Below are positions 1 through 9,611 of a stretch of DNA of 64,000 nt, one piece after another. The notes under the pieces were generated by a model, which searched no databases, had not been told where the DNA came from, and saw nothing but the letters and a program-made list of their open reading frames with translations. A program made the position numbers and the translations under genes. The DNA is from Paralithodes platypus (Eukaryota > Arthropoda > Malacostraca > Decapoda > Lithodidae), in the NCBI GenBank assembly GCA_032716605.1, contig CM064571.1:12097220-12161219 (forward strand), read 5' to 3'. Positions within the stretch are counted from its first letter, which is position 1; the number at the start of each line of letters is the position of its first letter.

Positions 1-1077
1 GGTGGTGACTGTATAATGAATATTATTGGTAGGGGTGGTGACTGTATACTGGATATTATTGCTAGGGGTGGTGACTGTATAATGAATATTATTGCTAGGG
101 GTGGTGACTGTATACTGGATATTATTGCTAGGGGTGGTGACTGTATAATTAATATTATTGCTAGGGGTGGTGACTGTATAATGAATATTATTGGTAGGGG
201 TGGTGACTGTATAATGAATATTATTGCTAGGGGTGGTGACTGTATAATGAATATTATTGCTAGGGGTGGTGACTGTATACTGGATATTATTGCTAGGGGT
301 GGTGACTGTATAATGAATATTATTGCTAGGGGTGGTGACTGTATAATGAATATTATTGCTAGGGGTGGTGACTGTATAATGAATATTATTGCTAGGGGTG
401 GTGACTGTATACTGGATATTATTGGTAGGGGTGGTGACTGTATACTGGATATTATTGGTAGGGGTGGTGACTGTATAATGAATATTATTGGTAGGGGTGG
501 TGACTGTATAATGAATATTATTGGTAGGGGTGGTGACTGTATAATGAATATTATTGCTAGGGGTGGTGACTGTATAATGAATATTATTGGTAGGGGTGGT
601 GACTGTATACTGGATATTATTGGTAGGGGTGGTGACTGTATAATGAATATTATTGGTAGGGGTGGTGACTGTATACTGGATATTATTGCTAGGGGTGGTG
701 ACTGTATAATGCATATTATTAGTAGGGGTGGTGACTGTATAATGAATATTATTGCTAGGGGTGGTGACTGTATACTGGATATTATTGGTAGGGGTGGTGA
801 CTGTATAATGAATATTATTGCTAGGGGTGGTGACTGTATACTGGATATTATTGGTAGGGGTGGTGACTGTATACTGAATATTATTGCTAGGGGTGGTGAC
901 TGTATACTGGATATTATTGGTAGGGGTGGTGACTGTATAATGAATATTATTGGTAGGGGTGGTGACTGTATACTGGATATTATTGCTAGGGGTGGTGACT
1001 GTATACTGGATATTATTGCTAGGGGTGGTGACTGTATACTGGATATTATTGCTAGGGGTGGTGACTGTATAATGATG
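1..1077. repeat. 33-bp minisatellite, about 32 copies
   Basis: Direct tandem repetition of a 33-bp unit beginning GGTGGTGACTGTATA, with variable sites (AATGAATATT versus CTGGATATT, GCTAGG versus GGTAGG). The array starts before the window edge. Because 33 is divisible by three, one frame stays open for 362 codons with an RGGDCI-type motif, but variation is not concentrated at third positions in any obvious way and there is no gene context, so I read it as non-coding. Confidence 0.95.
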
Positions 1078-1175
1078 GTAGTTTGTAGAGGTGTGTCTGT
1101 GTGACAACTTGTGCCTGTATGTTTGTGTGATCACGTATGGTTGTCTGACGTACTTTTTGTTAGCAACTTATCCCT

Positions 1176-1390
1176 TTAACCCCTTCTGTACCGGTGATGT
1201 ACTTTCCATTATATTCTGGCGACTATTAGAGTATTTTGTACAGCTTATGAAGGACGTCTACTCATTCAAAGGCTCCAGTCTATCTCAATTAATCCATTTA
1301 GCTCCCATATATCCTTCCTAAGCTTCAGAAAATCGTCTAAAAGTAGCTAAAATCCAATGAAAAAGACGTCACCGGTACAGAAGGGGTTAG
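1176..1390. mobile_element. Family C foldback MITE, copy C1
   Basis: About 215 bp bounded by TTAA on the left and TTAG on the right. Ends are inverted repeats: the left end reads ACCCCTTCTGTACCGGTGA and the right end mirrors it. The inner arms carry the family signature AGCTT..GAAGGA and its inverted counterpart TCCTTCCTAAGCTT, so the element can fold along most of its length. Other copies at 6579, 9330, 34419 and 40782 support a dispersed family. No coding capacity. Confidence 0.85.
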
Positions 1391-2233
1391 GCACCAGCGA
1401 CGTATATGCTCTCTTGTAGTCTAGCTATATTTAGACGATAGTGTGCAGCTTAGGAGGGGTCTACGGTCGATAATGTGCAGCTTAGGAGGGGTCTACGGTC
1501 GATAGTGTGCAGCTTAGGAGGGGTCTACGGTCGATAGTGTGCAGCTTAGGAGGGGTCTACGGTCGATAGTGTGCAGCTTAGGAGGGGTCTCGGTCGATAG
1601 TGTGCAGCTTAGGAGGGGTCTACGGTCGATAGTGTGCAGCTTAGGAGGGGTCCACGGTCGATAATGTGCAGCTTAGGAGGGGTCTACGGTCGATAGTGTG
1701 CAGCTTAGGAGGGGTCTACGGTCGATAGTGTGCAGCTTAGGAGGGGTCTACGGTCGATAGTGTGCAGCTTAGGAGGGGTCTACGGTCGATAGTGTGCAGC
1801 TTAGGAGGGGTCTACGGTCGATAGTGTGCAGCTTAGGAGGGGTCTACGGTCGATAGTGTGCAGCTTAGGAGGGGTCTACGGTCGATAGTGTGCAGCTTAG
1901 GAGGGGTCTACGGTCGATAGTGTGCAGCTTAGGAGGGGTCTACGGTCGATAATGTGCAGCTTAGGAGGGGTCTACGGTCGATAGTGTGCAGCTTAGGAGG
2001 GGTCTACGGTCGATAGTGTGCAGCTTAGGAGGGGTCTACGGTCGATAGTGTGCAGCTTAGGAGGGGTCTACGGTCGATAATGTGCAGCTTAGGAGGGTCT
2101 ACGGTCGATAAAAGGGTTAGTTGAGATAGTATGAAGCCTCATTATTGCTAGAGGTCCCTCCTAATCTAAATAAAATCGTGCAATAGTTGCCCCAATACAA
2201 AGAAAAGGACGTCACCGGTACTGTAGGGGTTAA
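1387..2233. mobile_element. Family C MITE, copy C2, enlarged by an internal array
   Basis: The left end (TTAGGCACCAGCGACGT) and right end (GACGTCACCGGTACTG, then TTAA at 2230) are those of family C. The left arm runs through TTTAGACGATA and then becomes a 32-bp tandem array; after the array the ordinary family C centre resumes at AAAGGGTTAGTTGAGATAG. It abuts C1 at one end and shares its right TTAA with the family A copy at 2230. Confidence 0.85.
1432..2110. repeat. 32-bp minisatellite inside a MITE arm, about 21 copies
   Basis: Unit GATAGTGTGCAGCTTAGGAG followed by GGGTCTACGGTC. The unit matches the family C arm segment that in other copies reads GACGATTTTGTGCAGCTTAG then GAAGGATCTGTGGTAG, so the array arose by amplification of the element's own sequence. 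Units are nearly identical, with a few G/A and length variants, which suggests recent homogenisation. Confidence 0.93.
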
Positions 2234-2565
2234 GGGAAGATATCCACTTGAGGGATTATTTTCTGGATCCCTTTCTAGCTCATGTTTAGTCCCATTGCTT
2301 TTGATGTTCTGAGACGTTCGCCCCATTAGTTTGGTGATATTAAGAACTTTTGCCCCATTTCTGTCAATTTTAAGACCTTTCGTGCCATTTAGGTGTCGAT
2401 TTTTTCCTGGCGAGCGATAGCGAGCCTGTAATTTAAGAGGAACCGGTCTTTGGCCGGGAAATTTTTCTACCGAAAAATGTACAAATTTATCTTAAAAGGG
2501 GGTCATGGGGGTGTAATTTCAAGTTTGATGGAAGTCTAGGAAACACACTAAAAACCTCCCCTTAA
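2230..2565 (-). mobile_element. Family A TTAA element, copy A1
   Basis: Bounded by TTAA on both sides. Ends in CCTCCCCTTAA, the reverse of the family A start TTAAGGGGAGG. It carries the shared core: CTGGCGAGCGATAGCGAGCC, a hairpin around CCGGTCTTTGGCCGG and TTTTTCTACCGAAAAATGTA, plus tandem modules with TTAAGACCTTTCG spacing of 30-32 bp. I define the orientation starting TTAAGGGGAGGTTTTTAG as plus; this copy is reversed. Non-coding. Confidence 0.88.
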
Positions 2566-2705
2566 TACTGGATGTGATCATTTTTGTGTTGTGGATATGT
2601 TTTTCGATAGAAAAATGTCTATCATTGTTGTTAGTGGCTGTATATATACGGTTTATTGACATATGGCAGCCAAGTAGGGCGAACATATAAACAGGTATGT
2701 GACAA

Positions 2706-3041
2706 TTAAGGGGAGGTTTTTAGTTGATTCCCTAGACTTCCATCAACCTTAACATTACTCCCCCTTGACCCCCTTTCAAGATAAATTTGTACATTTTTCG
2801 GTAGAAAAATGTCCCGGCCGAAGGCTGGTTCCCCTTAAATTACAGACTCGCTATCGCTCACCAGGAAAAAAAAGACACCTAAATGGCACGAATGGTCTTA
2901 AAATTGACAGAAATGGGGCGAGGGTTCTTAAAATCGCCAAACTAATGGGGCAAGCGTCTTTAAATCTCACAAGCAATGGGGCTAAACATGAGGGAGAAAG
3001 AGGTTGAGAAAAAAATCCTCCAGGTGGAAATCTCCCCTTAA
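2706..3041 (+). mobile_element. Family A TTAA element, copy A2
   Basis: Begins TTAAGGGGAGGTTTTTAG and ends AAATCTCCCCTTAA, about 336 bp. It holds the hairpin CCCGGCCGAAGGCTGG, the CTCGCTATCGCTCACCAGG block and four ATGG(GG)C..AAA..TCTTAAAAT modules of 30-32 bp. It faces copy A1 in inverted orientation across a 140-bp spacer. Confidence 0.9.
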
Positions 3042-3516
3042 CGGGTGAAATGAGTACAGTAAAAAAATATAGTAACAATAATATGTGCAAGTGGAATAAT
3101 TTGTTAGTTACAATATGGAGTGAATGAAGTTAAATGCTTTCAGATTTATTTACATAACTAAATAATCAGTTCACTCTACTAAAATATATATGTGTAGCTT
3201 TTAATACGGAACAATCGGCCTAATAAATGATGTCTCGGCGCCAAGTATATTTTGATCCATAATTGGTTTCAGCAATATCTAAACTTAATTTATTCATTTA
3301 GAGAGGGATATATACAAACCTATTCCTACACTTACCCACCCTAGTCAACATCTGGCAGACATTATTACAGCACAGAGCGAGCCAAACATAATGACAGCTG
3401 AGACATGACTTATTAGCGCGACCGTACATAGTGTTTGTGCGCGCCCTATATATCTATGTCGCCCGTATTATGCTGCTAATTGTTCCTAATAATTATATGA
3501 CCACCCGCCTAAATTT
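3042..3516. other. AT-rich stretch, no feature recognised
   Basis: No recognisable gene, repeat family or RNA; two partial family-independent runs of AT-rich sequence only. Confidence 0.6.
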
Positions 3517-3608
3517 TTAAGGGAGCCCACTTCGCTTTTTTTCTCTTTCTCTCCCTCTCTCTTTGGCTTGTATCCATTCGGCCCCATTCAGCCTACTATT
3601 TTATGACG

Positions 3609-4110
3609 TTTTTTTTTTTTTTTTTTTTTTTTTCTATATTCCAACTACTCCCTCTCGGGCATAGGCTGAGAGCCTGTACATTCCACCGCTCAACACGGTG
3701 AAGCCCGTGATGTCTTGTTCCAGCCTGGGGAGTGAGACATGTGAAGCATCCATCATGGCTCAAAGCAGCTCCATCTCTGAAGCGGCTGGTTGCTTCGCTC
3801 AAGCGCTTCACCGTCTCACCCTCCAGACTCAGACCCTCACTCTCAGAACGCCACCTATTGAGCAGTGAACTCACTAGGCATTGTCCCCCTGTAACATATT
3901 TTGAATATGGGAATATTCATACAGTGTTATTTAATCAGGGAACAATGAGGGTATTTTTTTGGCATTTCGGTGGGCTTTGTGGTAATGCACTGATACTAGG
4001 TACAGCACAAATTCAATCCCAATAATATCTTCCCATTGACATATCGGGATTTGAACCCGGGTCCATTGGATTACCAATCCAGTGGCATGACCACTCCACC
4101 ACACCTCCCC
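3609..4110 (-). mobile_element. tRNA-derived SINE inserted in B1
   Basis: Read on the minus strand, the 5' head at 4110-4047 resembles a tRNA: an A-box-like TGGTGGAGTGG, an anticodon-arm-like CTGGATTGGTAATCCAA and a B-box GGTTCAAATCC. The 3' end is an A-run (25 T on the plus strand at 3609-3633). The acceptor halves do not pair, so this is not a tRNA gene. The body between them (about 410 bp) has a GC-rich part rich in GAAGC/GCTTC. The insertion divides B1 cleanly in its left arm. The SINE family name is not known to me. Confidence 0.75.
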
Positions 4111-4159
4111 TTTACCCTCATCTAGGTGTCAATATTTTCCTGGTGAGCGGGAGCGAGCC

Positions 4160-4160
4160 A

Positions 4161-4200
<40 letters not shown>

Positions 4201-4210
4201 TATATATACA

Positions 4211-4246
<36 letters not shown>

Positions 4247-4270
4247 TATATATATATATATCTATATACA

Positions 4271-4323
<53 letters not shown>

Positions 4324-4346
4324 GTATATATATACCGTATATATAG
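4160..4346. repeat. (TA)n tract at the centre of B1
   Basis: Long alternating TA with interspersed CAGTATA and CCGTATA steps. All full family B copies have a short TA run in this position; here it is expanded to nearly 190 bp. Confidence 0.95.
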
Positions 4347-4685
4347 ATATATTTGTTTTGACAGGAAGCTAAATTTGTAAATTTTTCGACAGCAAAATTT
4401 CTCCGGCGAAGCCGGATTTCTCCATACAATGCTGGCTCGCTATCGCTCGCCAGGAAGAAATCGACACCTGGATGGGGATAAACGTGTTAAAACAGTTGGC
4501 TGAATGGGGCCGAAAGGATACAAGCCAAGGAAAGAGAGAAAAGAAGAGAAAAATTAAAAAACAAAAAGTGACCCCCCCTTCAAACGAAAGTTGAACGATG
4601 TGGTGGATCAATACAAACAATCTGATCCTTAAACTCACACAATAAACTCTTTGGCGAAATACACACACACAATGCATTATATAAA

Positions 4686-4687
<2 letters not shown>

Positions 4688-4736
<49 letters not shown>

Positions 4737-4879
4737 TGAATTCTATCTTGCCCATGTTAAGCTGCTCCTTGCCATTAATGACATGATAAGCCGCTTAATT
4801 CCTTTTAAAGTAGAAGGATGTAGTGAAACATTGAGAAAGGATTGACCCATAAAATGCCAAAAGGGGCTTTTTGGCCACA

Positions 4880-4955
<76 letters not shown>
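4688..4955. repeat. (TG)n and (CA)n microsatellites
   Basis: A (TG)n run at 4688-4735 and a (CA)n run at 4877-4953, about 140 bp apart, so that they form an imperfect long inverted repeat. The open frames over them are simple-sequence artefacts. Confidence 0.95.
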
Positions 4956-5169
4956 TTGTATTGCCGCATGTGTTTGTTGGTTTCATTAATCGAGTTTGGG
5001 AGTAGAGTTGGTTGATGGAGAGAACATAATAATTAATAAAAAACTGTATATAATATATCCTCAGTGCCTCTATGGTATATGTTTTCGCTATAAGTAGGCG
5101 AAATATCATGACCTGAAACCTCTGTAACTCAAAAACAACCAGAGATAATAGAAGGTATGAGAAGTGGAA

Positions 5170-5525
5170 GTTAAACTAGAGAAGCTGTTGAACAAGACAT
5201 ATCAAGTAATTATATTGAGGACTTAAGCTTTGAAAATGCCAGAACAATTTTTATGACAAGGACAAGAATGATAGAAATAAAAGAAAACTTCAAAAACAAA
5301 TATGAACCTAACCTATTGTGCGATATTTGTCAAAATGAAAATGAAAATCAAATGCACCTGTTCAACTTTGAATCATACGAAGACCTATACAAAGATCTGA
5401 GAGGCAGGGACAACTTGAGGGAAATATTTGAACAAAATGAATTAAAAAGGGTAGCAGAGATTATAAGAACAGTTCTAAAAAGGAGGGAGACTATCGTTAA
5501 TTTGAGAAAAGAAATATATAAGTAA
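5170..5525 (+). pseudogene. LINE 3'-terminal coding fragment
   Basis: An open frame, in frame from about 5170 with an internal ATG at 5253, ends with TAA after KRRETIVNLRKEIYK. The part LSFENARTIFMTRTRM followed by CDICQNENENQMHLFNF resembles the C-terminal tail found after the reverse transcriptase of some LINEs, where a short Cys/His motif follows a TRTRM helix. The second half of the Cys/His motif looks eroded (HLFNF instead of a Cys). No RT motif is present upstream, so the copy is 5' truncated. Assignment rests on family resemblance only. Confidence 0.55.
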
Positions 5526-6247
5526 TATGAAAATGTTTAACAAATACAAATAACAATAAGGAAATAGCCATCGTTCATAGAACGAACTCCTGGATGGGAG
5601 AGTGCGCCAAAAACAACAACAACAGAGTAATCGAGCTAATATATCTACCATTTGGGAAGAGTCGGTCAAGGAATAGATGTGGAAAGTTACAGCCATTTGC
5701 CCTAGCTCTTTTTGAGTTACATAGGATAGAGGTCATGATTGCTCGCCTACTTACAGCAAATAGACTATATATAGGTCGAGCGGAAGGCTAGTGTGGGGCG
5801 CAGTTGACACGGTGCGTGGGACAGCGCTTATTTTGGTCAGCTGTCCGGCAGACCTTGTGTATATAGATATTGGATTACATGTTCTCAGTGCCGACGAAAT
5901 CAAGGAAGTTGTAGTCTACAGAGAGAAGCCGTTACTAAATTTGTTTCTCTCTCTCTCTCTCTCTTATTTACGGCTAAAGCCCGGTAATGAAGTCAAAAGG
6001 AAGAAAGAATGTAAAGAGAGGAGCCGCAATTAAGGTCACTCCCGCGGCAACAACAGGAGACTCAAGGAAGGCCATTAGGACAGTAGTTAAGAGGGTTTAG
6101 CTGCCATTACTGACGGGGTGTGTGCTTGGTCAGTGGCGACAATACCAGAACAGTCGCCGCCATATTGTTACCTACGTCAGCGAGCAGATAGTATTCGTAT
6201 GCCAGCTTATGTTATTTTTGTTGTACCTTTTCTTCATCAAAGTTCTC
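5526..6247. other. No feature recognised
   Basis: Apart from a (TC)n run at 5946-5964 I see no gene, RNA or known repeat here. Confidence 0.55.
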
Positions 6248-6582
6248 TTTAGGGGGAGGTAGTTGTTTTTTCTGGACTCCCTTCTCCCTCATGTTTAGCC
6301 CCATTAGTTTTGATATTTTAAGACGTTCGCTCTATTAGTTTGGTGATCTTAAGACCTTTTGTGACATTTAGATGTCGAATTTTTCTTGGCGAGCGATAAC
6401 AAGGCTGTGATTTAGGAGGAATCGGTCTTCGACCGGGACGTTTTTCTATCGAAATTTGTAGAAATTTATCTTGAAAGGGGGTCTAAGGGCTGTTTTTTTA
6501 TGTGTGATGGAGTCTAACGAGGAAACTAGAACATAATATTTAAATGAAGAAATTGACCTAAAAATAACCACTACCCCCTTAA
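6248..6582 (-). mobile_element. Family A TTAA element, copy A3
   Basis: Starts with a decayed TTTAGGGGGAGG and ends CTACCCCCTTAA. Contains the core CGGTCTTCGACCGGGACG hairpin region and the TTAAGACCTTTTGTG modules. The right TTAA (6579-6582) is also the left end of the family C copy that follows. Confidence 0.82.
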
Positions 6583-6794
6583 CCTGTTCAGTACCATGGA
6601 CGTCCTGTTCTTTCACACTCTGGCAACTATTAGACGATTTTATGCAGCTTTGGAAGGACCTCTAGCAATAATAGGGGTTCAAATGATATCAACCAACACT
6701 TTTAACCACCACAGATCCTACCTAAGCTCCATAATATCGTCTAAATATAGCTAGAATAAAATATAACACACGTCGCTGGTACTCAACGGGTTAA
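6579..6794. mobile_element. Family C foldback MITE, copy C3
   Basis: Runs from TTAACCTGTTCAGTACCATG to TGGTACTCAACGGGTTAA, with the inner inverted pair AGACGATTTTATGCAGCTT and ATCGTCTAAATATAGC. Both TTAA boundaries are intact. Confidence 0.85.
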
Positions 6795-6932
6795 TATAAC
6801 ACACGTCGCTGGTACTCAATGGGTTTATCCTGCTGTTGAAATATAACACACGTCGCTGGTACTCAACGGGTTAATATAACACACGTCGCTGGTACTCAAC
6901 GGGTTAATCCTGCTGTTGAAATGAATGGCGTT
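6762..6932. repeat. Tandem copies of a MITE terminus
   Basis: The last 33 bp of C3 (TATAACACACGTCGCTGG then TACTCAACGGGTTAA) occurs four times: two copies, then the spacer TCCTGCTGTTGAAA, two more copies and the spacer again. This is a two-level duplication of an element end. Confidence 0.9.
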
Positions 6933-7069
6933 TGAAGCTAACTCTCTTCACCCTTGCGGAGTGTAAATGTATCTGAAAGGACCTCCAAAGAAATCAGGAA
7001 ACTATATCGTCCAGGGGCCTGGAAGTGACCACTCCTGGGCAGCAAGACATAATTGGGACTTAACACTAG

Positions 7070-7545
7070 ATTAGCGGGCTAGCGGTTTATTTATATGTAC
7101 CGCCCAGCGGGGTGTTTTTAGACAAAATAGGGCTGTTTACGTGATAATTTTCATGCCTAAATAAGACCCAGAGCGTAAAACAAATATTTATCCCTGAAAG
7201 GGCATAAACAGAGCTTTCCAATGACACCATAACGATCCTTTTATGACGGCTAGTTTTCTTGCAACAACCGCGCGCAACGAGTGCAAAAGCATGTAATTCG
7301 GTACTTTCCCCATTAAATTCAGTATGTAGCGAGTGAGAGAGGGAGGGAGGAGGTGGGATTCGTGTCAGTAGGTTCGCCACGGTGGTCTGGAGCAGTCATA
7401 CTCTCGCTACTCTCCTGCCACCACTTGTCTCTCTCTCTCAGCAACATTACGTGCTGAAATTGCCACACGACCTATGTCGCGCGCCGCCAGATAGTCCAGA
7501 TATATTATACTCGACTTATGTTGCGCGCCGACACTTAGGGGTTAA
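7070..7545. mobile_element. Family E TTAA element, copy E1
   Basis: About 475 bp flanked by TTAA at 7070 and 7542. It matches the region 53903-54391 in inverted orientation: shared pieces include GCGGGCTAGCGGT, CATGCCTAAATAAGAC, GGAAAGCTCT (inverted) and GTGTCGGCGCGCAACATA. Only two copies occur in the window, but the match from TTAA to TTAA defines the element. No transposase reading frame. Confidence 0.78.
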
Positions 7546-7875
7546 GGGGAGCTTTCCATCTGGAGGATTTTTCTGAACCTCTTTCTCCCTCATGTTTAGC
7601 CCCATTGCTATAGAGATTTTATGATGTTCGCCCCATTAGTTTGGCGATTTTAAGAACTTTCACCCAATTTATGTCACTTTTAAGACCTTTCGTCCCATTT
7701 AGGTGTCAATTTTTTCCTGGCGAGCGATAGCGAGCCTGCAATTTAAGAGGAATCGGCCTTCGGCCGGGATATTTTTCTACCGAAAAATGTACAAATTTAT
7801 CTTGAACCCCCGTCAAGGGGGTGTAATTTCAAGCTTGATGGAAGTCTAGGAAACACACTAAAAACCTCCCCTTAA
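7542..7875 (-). mobile_element. Family A TTAA element, copy A4
   Basis: Starts at the TTAA shared with E1 and ends CCTCCCCTTAA. Core hairpin CGGCCTTCGGCCGGG and TTTTTCTACCGAAAAATGTA present; tandem TTAAGAACTTTC / TTAAGACCTTTCG modules intact. Confidence 0.9.
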
Positions 7876-8294
7876 CGAATGGAATGGAGTGGTGATCTGC
7901 CGATAAGGATTTTCTCTTATATGTTTTTTCTTCTATAAGTATGTTCATATAATTATAAGTCTTTTCCACTACAAGTCTTTCCGTCTACAAGTGTTTTCTT
8001 CTTTTAGCAAGCCTTCTTTTTATTTAAAATCCTTTAAATGTTCAAGTCTTTTCATCTAGTTCAAGTGACCGTCACTCAGTAACTTTCAAGATCAATAATG
8101 TTAACGAGAAAGCAATTGAGTTATGTGAAAGTACTAAATAATAGGAATGCTGATTATCGCAAGTTAAGAAATAATTGTAATCAAGCCGATTGCAGATTTA
8201 TATAACAACAGAAAAATAAATCGTTTATTATTCACCCATAAATACAATAATGCTGTAGAATATTGCAAACCCATGTAAAATCGACGTTCATGTT

Positions 8295-8490
8295 GCAAAA
8301 ATAAACCAAAATGGTGGAATAATAAACCAAAATGGTGGAATAATAAACCAAAATGGTGGAATAATAAACCAAAATGGTGGAATAATAAACCAAAATGGTG
8401 GAATAATAAACCAAAATGGTGGAATAATAAACCAAAATGGTGGAATAATAAACCAAAATGGTGGAATAATAAACCAAAATGGTGGAATAA
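8295..8490. repeat. 21-bp minisatellite, about 9 copies
   Basis: Unit AATAAACCAAAATGGTGGAA plus T, repeated without visible variation. The preceding 7876-8294 is AT-rich with no recognised feature. Confidence 0.95.
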
Positions 8491-8578
8491 AAAAGTTCAA
8501 AATTGATTGACAGCGAAGAAAGTTGCTCAAGAAACATTCAGTACTTCCAAAAGTCAATCACTCACCAACTATCATTCA

Positions 8579-8748
8579 CTAGGGACTTACGCCACAATAC
8601 GTAGCTGCACTCACCGTTCGACTCCCTTCCTGAGGGTCTTGACTCGCCAGTTCCCAGGTCGTGAGTCGTTCCACCTCAAGTAGCTCCCGAAATGAATGGT
8701 CCATTTTCCTTAACCATGAGTCACATGGTCTTCCCCGAGGTCTCCTCC
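8579..8748 (-). pseudogene. LINE C-terminal fragment cut by A5
   Basis: The minus-strand frame contains RRPRGRPCDSWLRKMDHSFR and TWELASQDPQEGSRTV. This resembles the tail after LINE reverse transcriptases, typically RGRPR..WL followed by a WR..A..R..W segment. The sequence starts next to the left TTAA of A5, so A5 appears to have inserted into it. No upstream RT motif remains. Confidence 0.5.
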
Positions 8749-8750
8749 AC

Positions 8751-9122
8751 TTAAGGGGAGGAAGACCGTTTTTCTGGACCCTCTTCTCCCTAATGTTTAG
8801 CCCCACTAGTTTTGAGATTATAAGATGTTTGGCTCATTAGTTTGACGATTTTAACACCTTTCTCTCCATTTCGTTGTCAATTTTAAGACCTTTCGTGCCA
8901 TTTAGGTGTCGATTATTTCCTGGCGAGCGATAGCGAGCCTGGAATTTTAAGAGGAACCGGCCTTCGGCCGGGACATTTTTCTATCGAAAAATTTACAAAT
9001 TTATCTTGAAGGGGGGTCTAGGGGGTGTTTTTCTAAGCTTGATGGAGGTCTAGGGAGGAAACTAAAAAAAATATATGAAAAAATGAATTAATAGAGCAAA
9101 CAAACGGCCAGTCTCCCCTTAG
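8751..9122 (-). mobile_element. Family A TTAA element, copy A5 (long subtype)
   Basis: Starts TTAAGGGGAGGAAGACCGTTTTTCTGG-type end and finishes CAGTCTCCCCTTAG. This subtype has a longer far end with GAATTAATAGA. Core hairpin CGGCCTTCGGCCGGGAC present. Confidence 0.87.
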
Positions 9123-9329
9123 GGTTGTCTGGAGGGAGGCGGGCCATGTGCCTATATACCCGAAGCTGGCGCTCACAGACTAGGCACTCGGTCAATCAGA
9201 TCAAATGAATTACACCAATCTTTGTCGTAAAGCAAATACATTAATTAAACAAAGTAAGAACAGTCCTGAAGAACTTATTGCCTACTTGAAGCAGTCGAAC
9301 CCCTAATCATTTTATGATTGTTATAAACA

Positions 9330-9543
9330 TTAACCCTTTCAAGCTCCAATGCGCGTTTCTGTTCTGTTTTCTGGCTACTATTAGACGATATTATTCAGAT
9401 TAGTAACGGTATACGGAAGTCAAAGGGTTGATTGAGATAGTGTTTACCCTTTTAATACCCACAGATCCTTCCTATGTTGCATACATTCGTCTAATGATAA
9501 CCAGAATAAACTGCTAAAACGCGTCAGAGCTTCAAAGGGTTAA
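9330..9543. mobile_element. Family C-like foldback MITE, copy C4
   Basis: From TTAACCCTTTCAAGCTCC to GAGCTTCAAAGGGTTAA, with inner inverted segments TTAGACGATATTATTCAG and CATTCGTCTAATGATAACC. Diverged subtype of family C with intact TTAA ends. Confidence 0.82.
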
Positions 9544-9611
9544 TAAGTTGCTACCTCCACCATCGGCCCAGTACGAGTTGACAAAATAAGGAAACATGTT
9601 GCAAATGTATA

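Larger units (their letters stand above)
3517..4582 (+). mobile_element. Family B foldback TTAA element, copy B1, split by a SINE
   Basis: Left arm starts TTAAGGGAGCCCACTTCGC and runs to TTTTATGACGTTT near 3609. After the SINE it resumes at TTTACCCTCATCTAGGTGTC near 4111 and continues through the centre (a long TA tract), the hairpin TCCGGCGAAGCCGGA and the right arm to GTGACCCCCCCTTCAA. In this family the two arms are inverted copies of each other over about 150 bp. The last TTAA is mutated to TCAA. Confidence 0.85.

Noticed and set aside
16..1104. 362-codon open frame with RGGDCI repeats
   Set aside because: Entirely due to a 33-bp tandem array; no start context, no flanking gene structure and no recognisable domain.
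4047..4110. tRNA gene on the minus strand
   Set aside because: A and B boxes and an anticodon-like arm exist, but the acceptor stem does not pair and the sequence continues into a SINE body with an A-tail.
4143..4346. Open frames of Tyr/Ile repeats over TA tracts (also 26391-26833, 55062, 56091)
   Set aside because: Simple-sequence artefacts.
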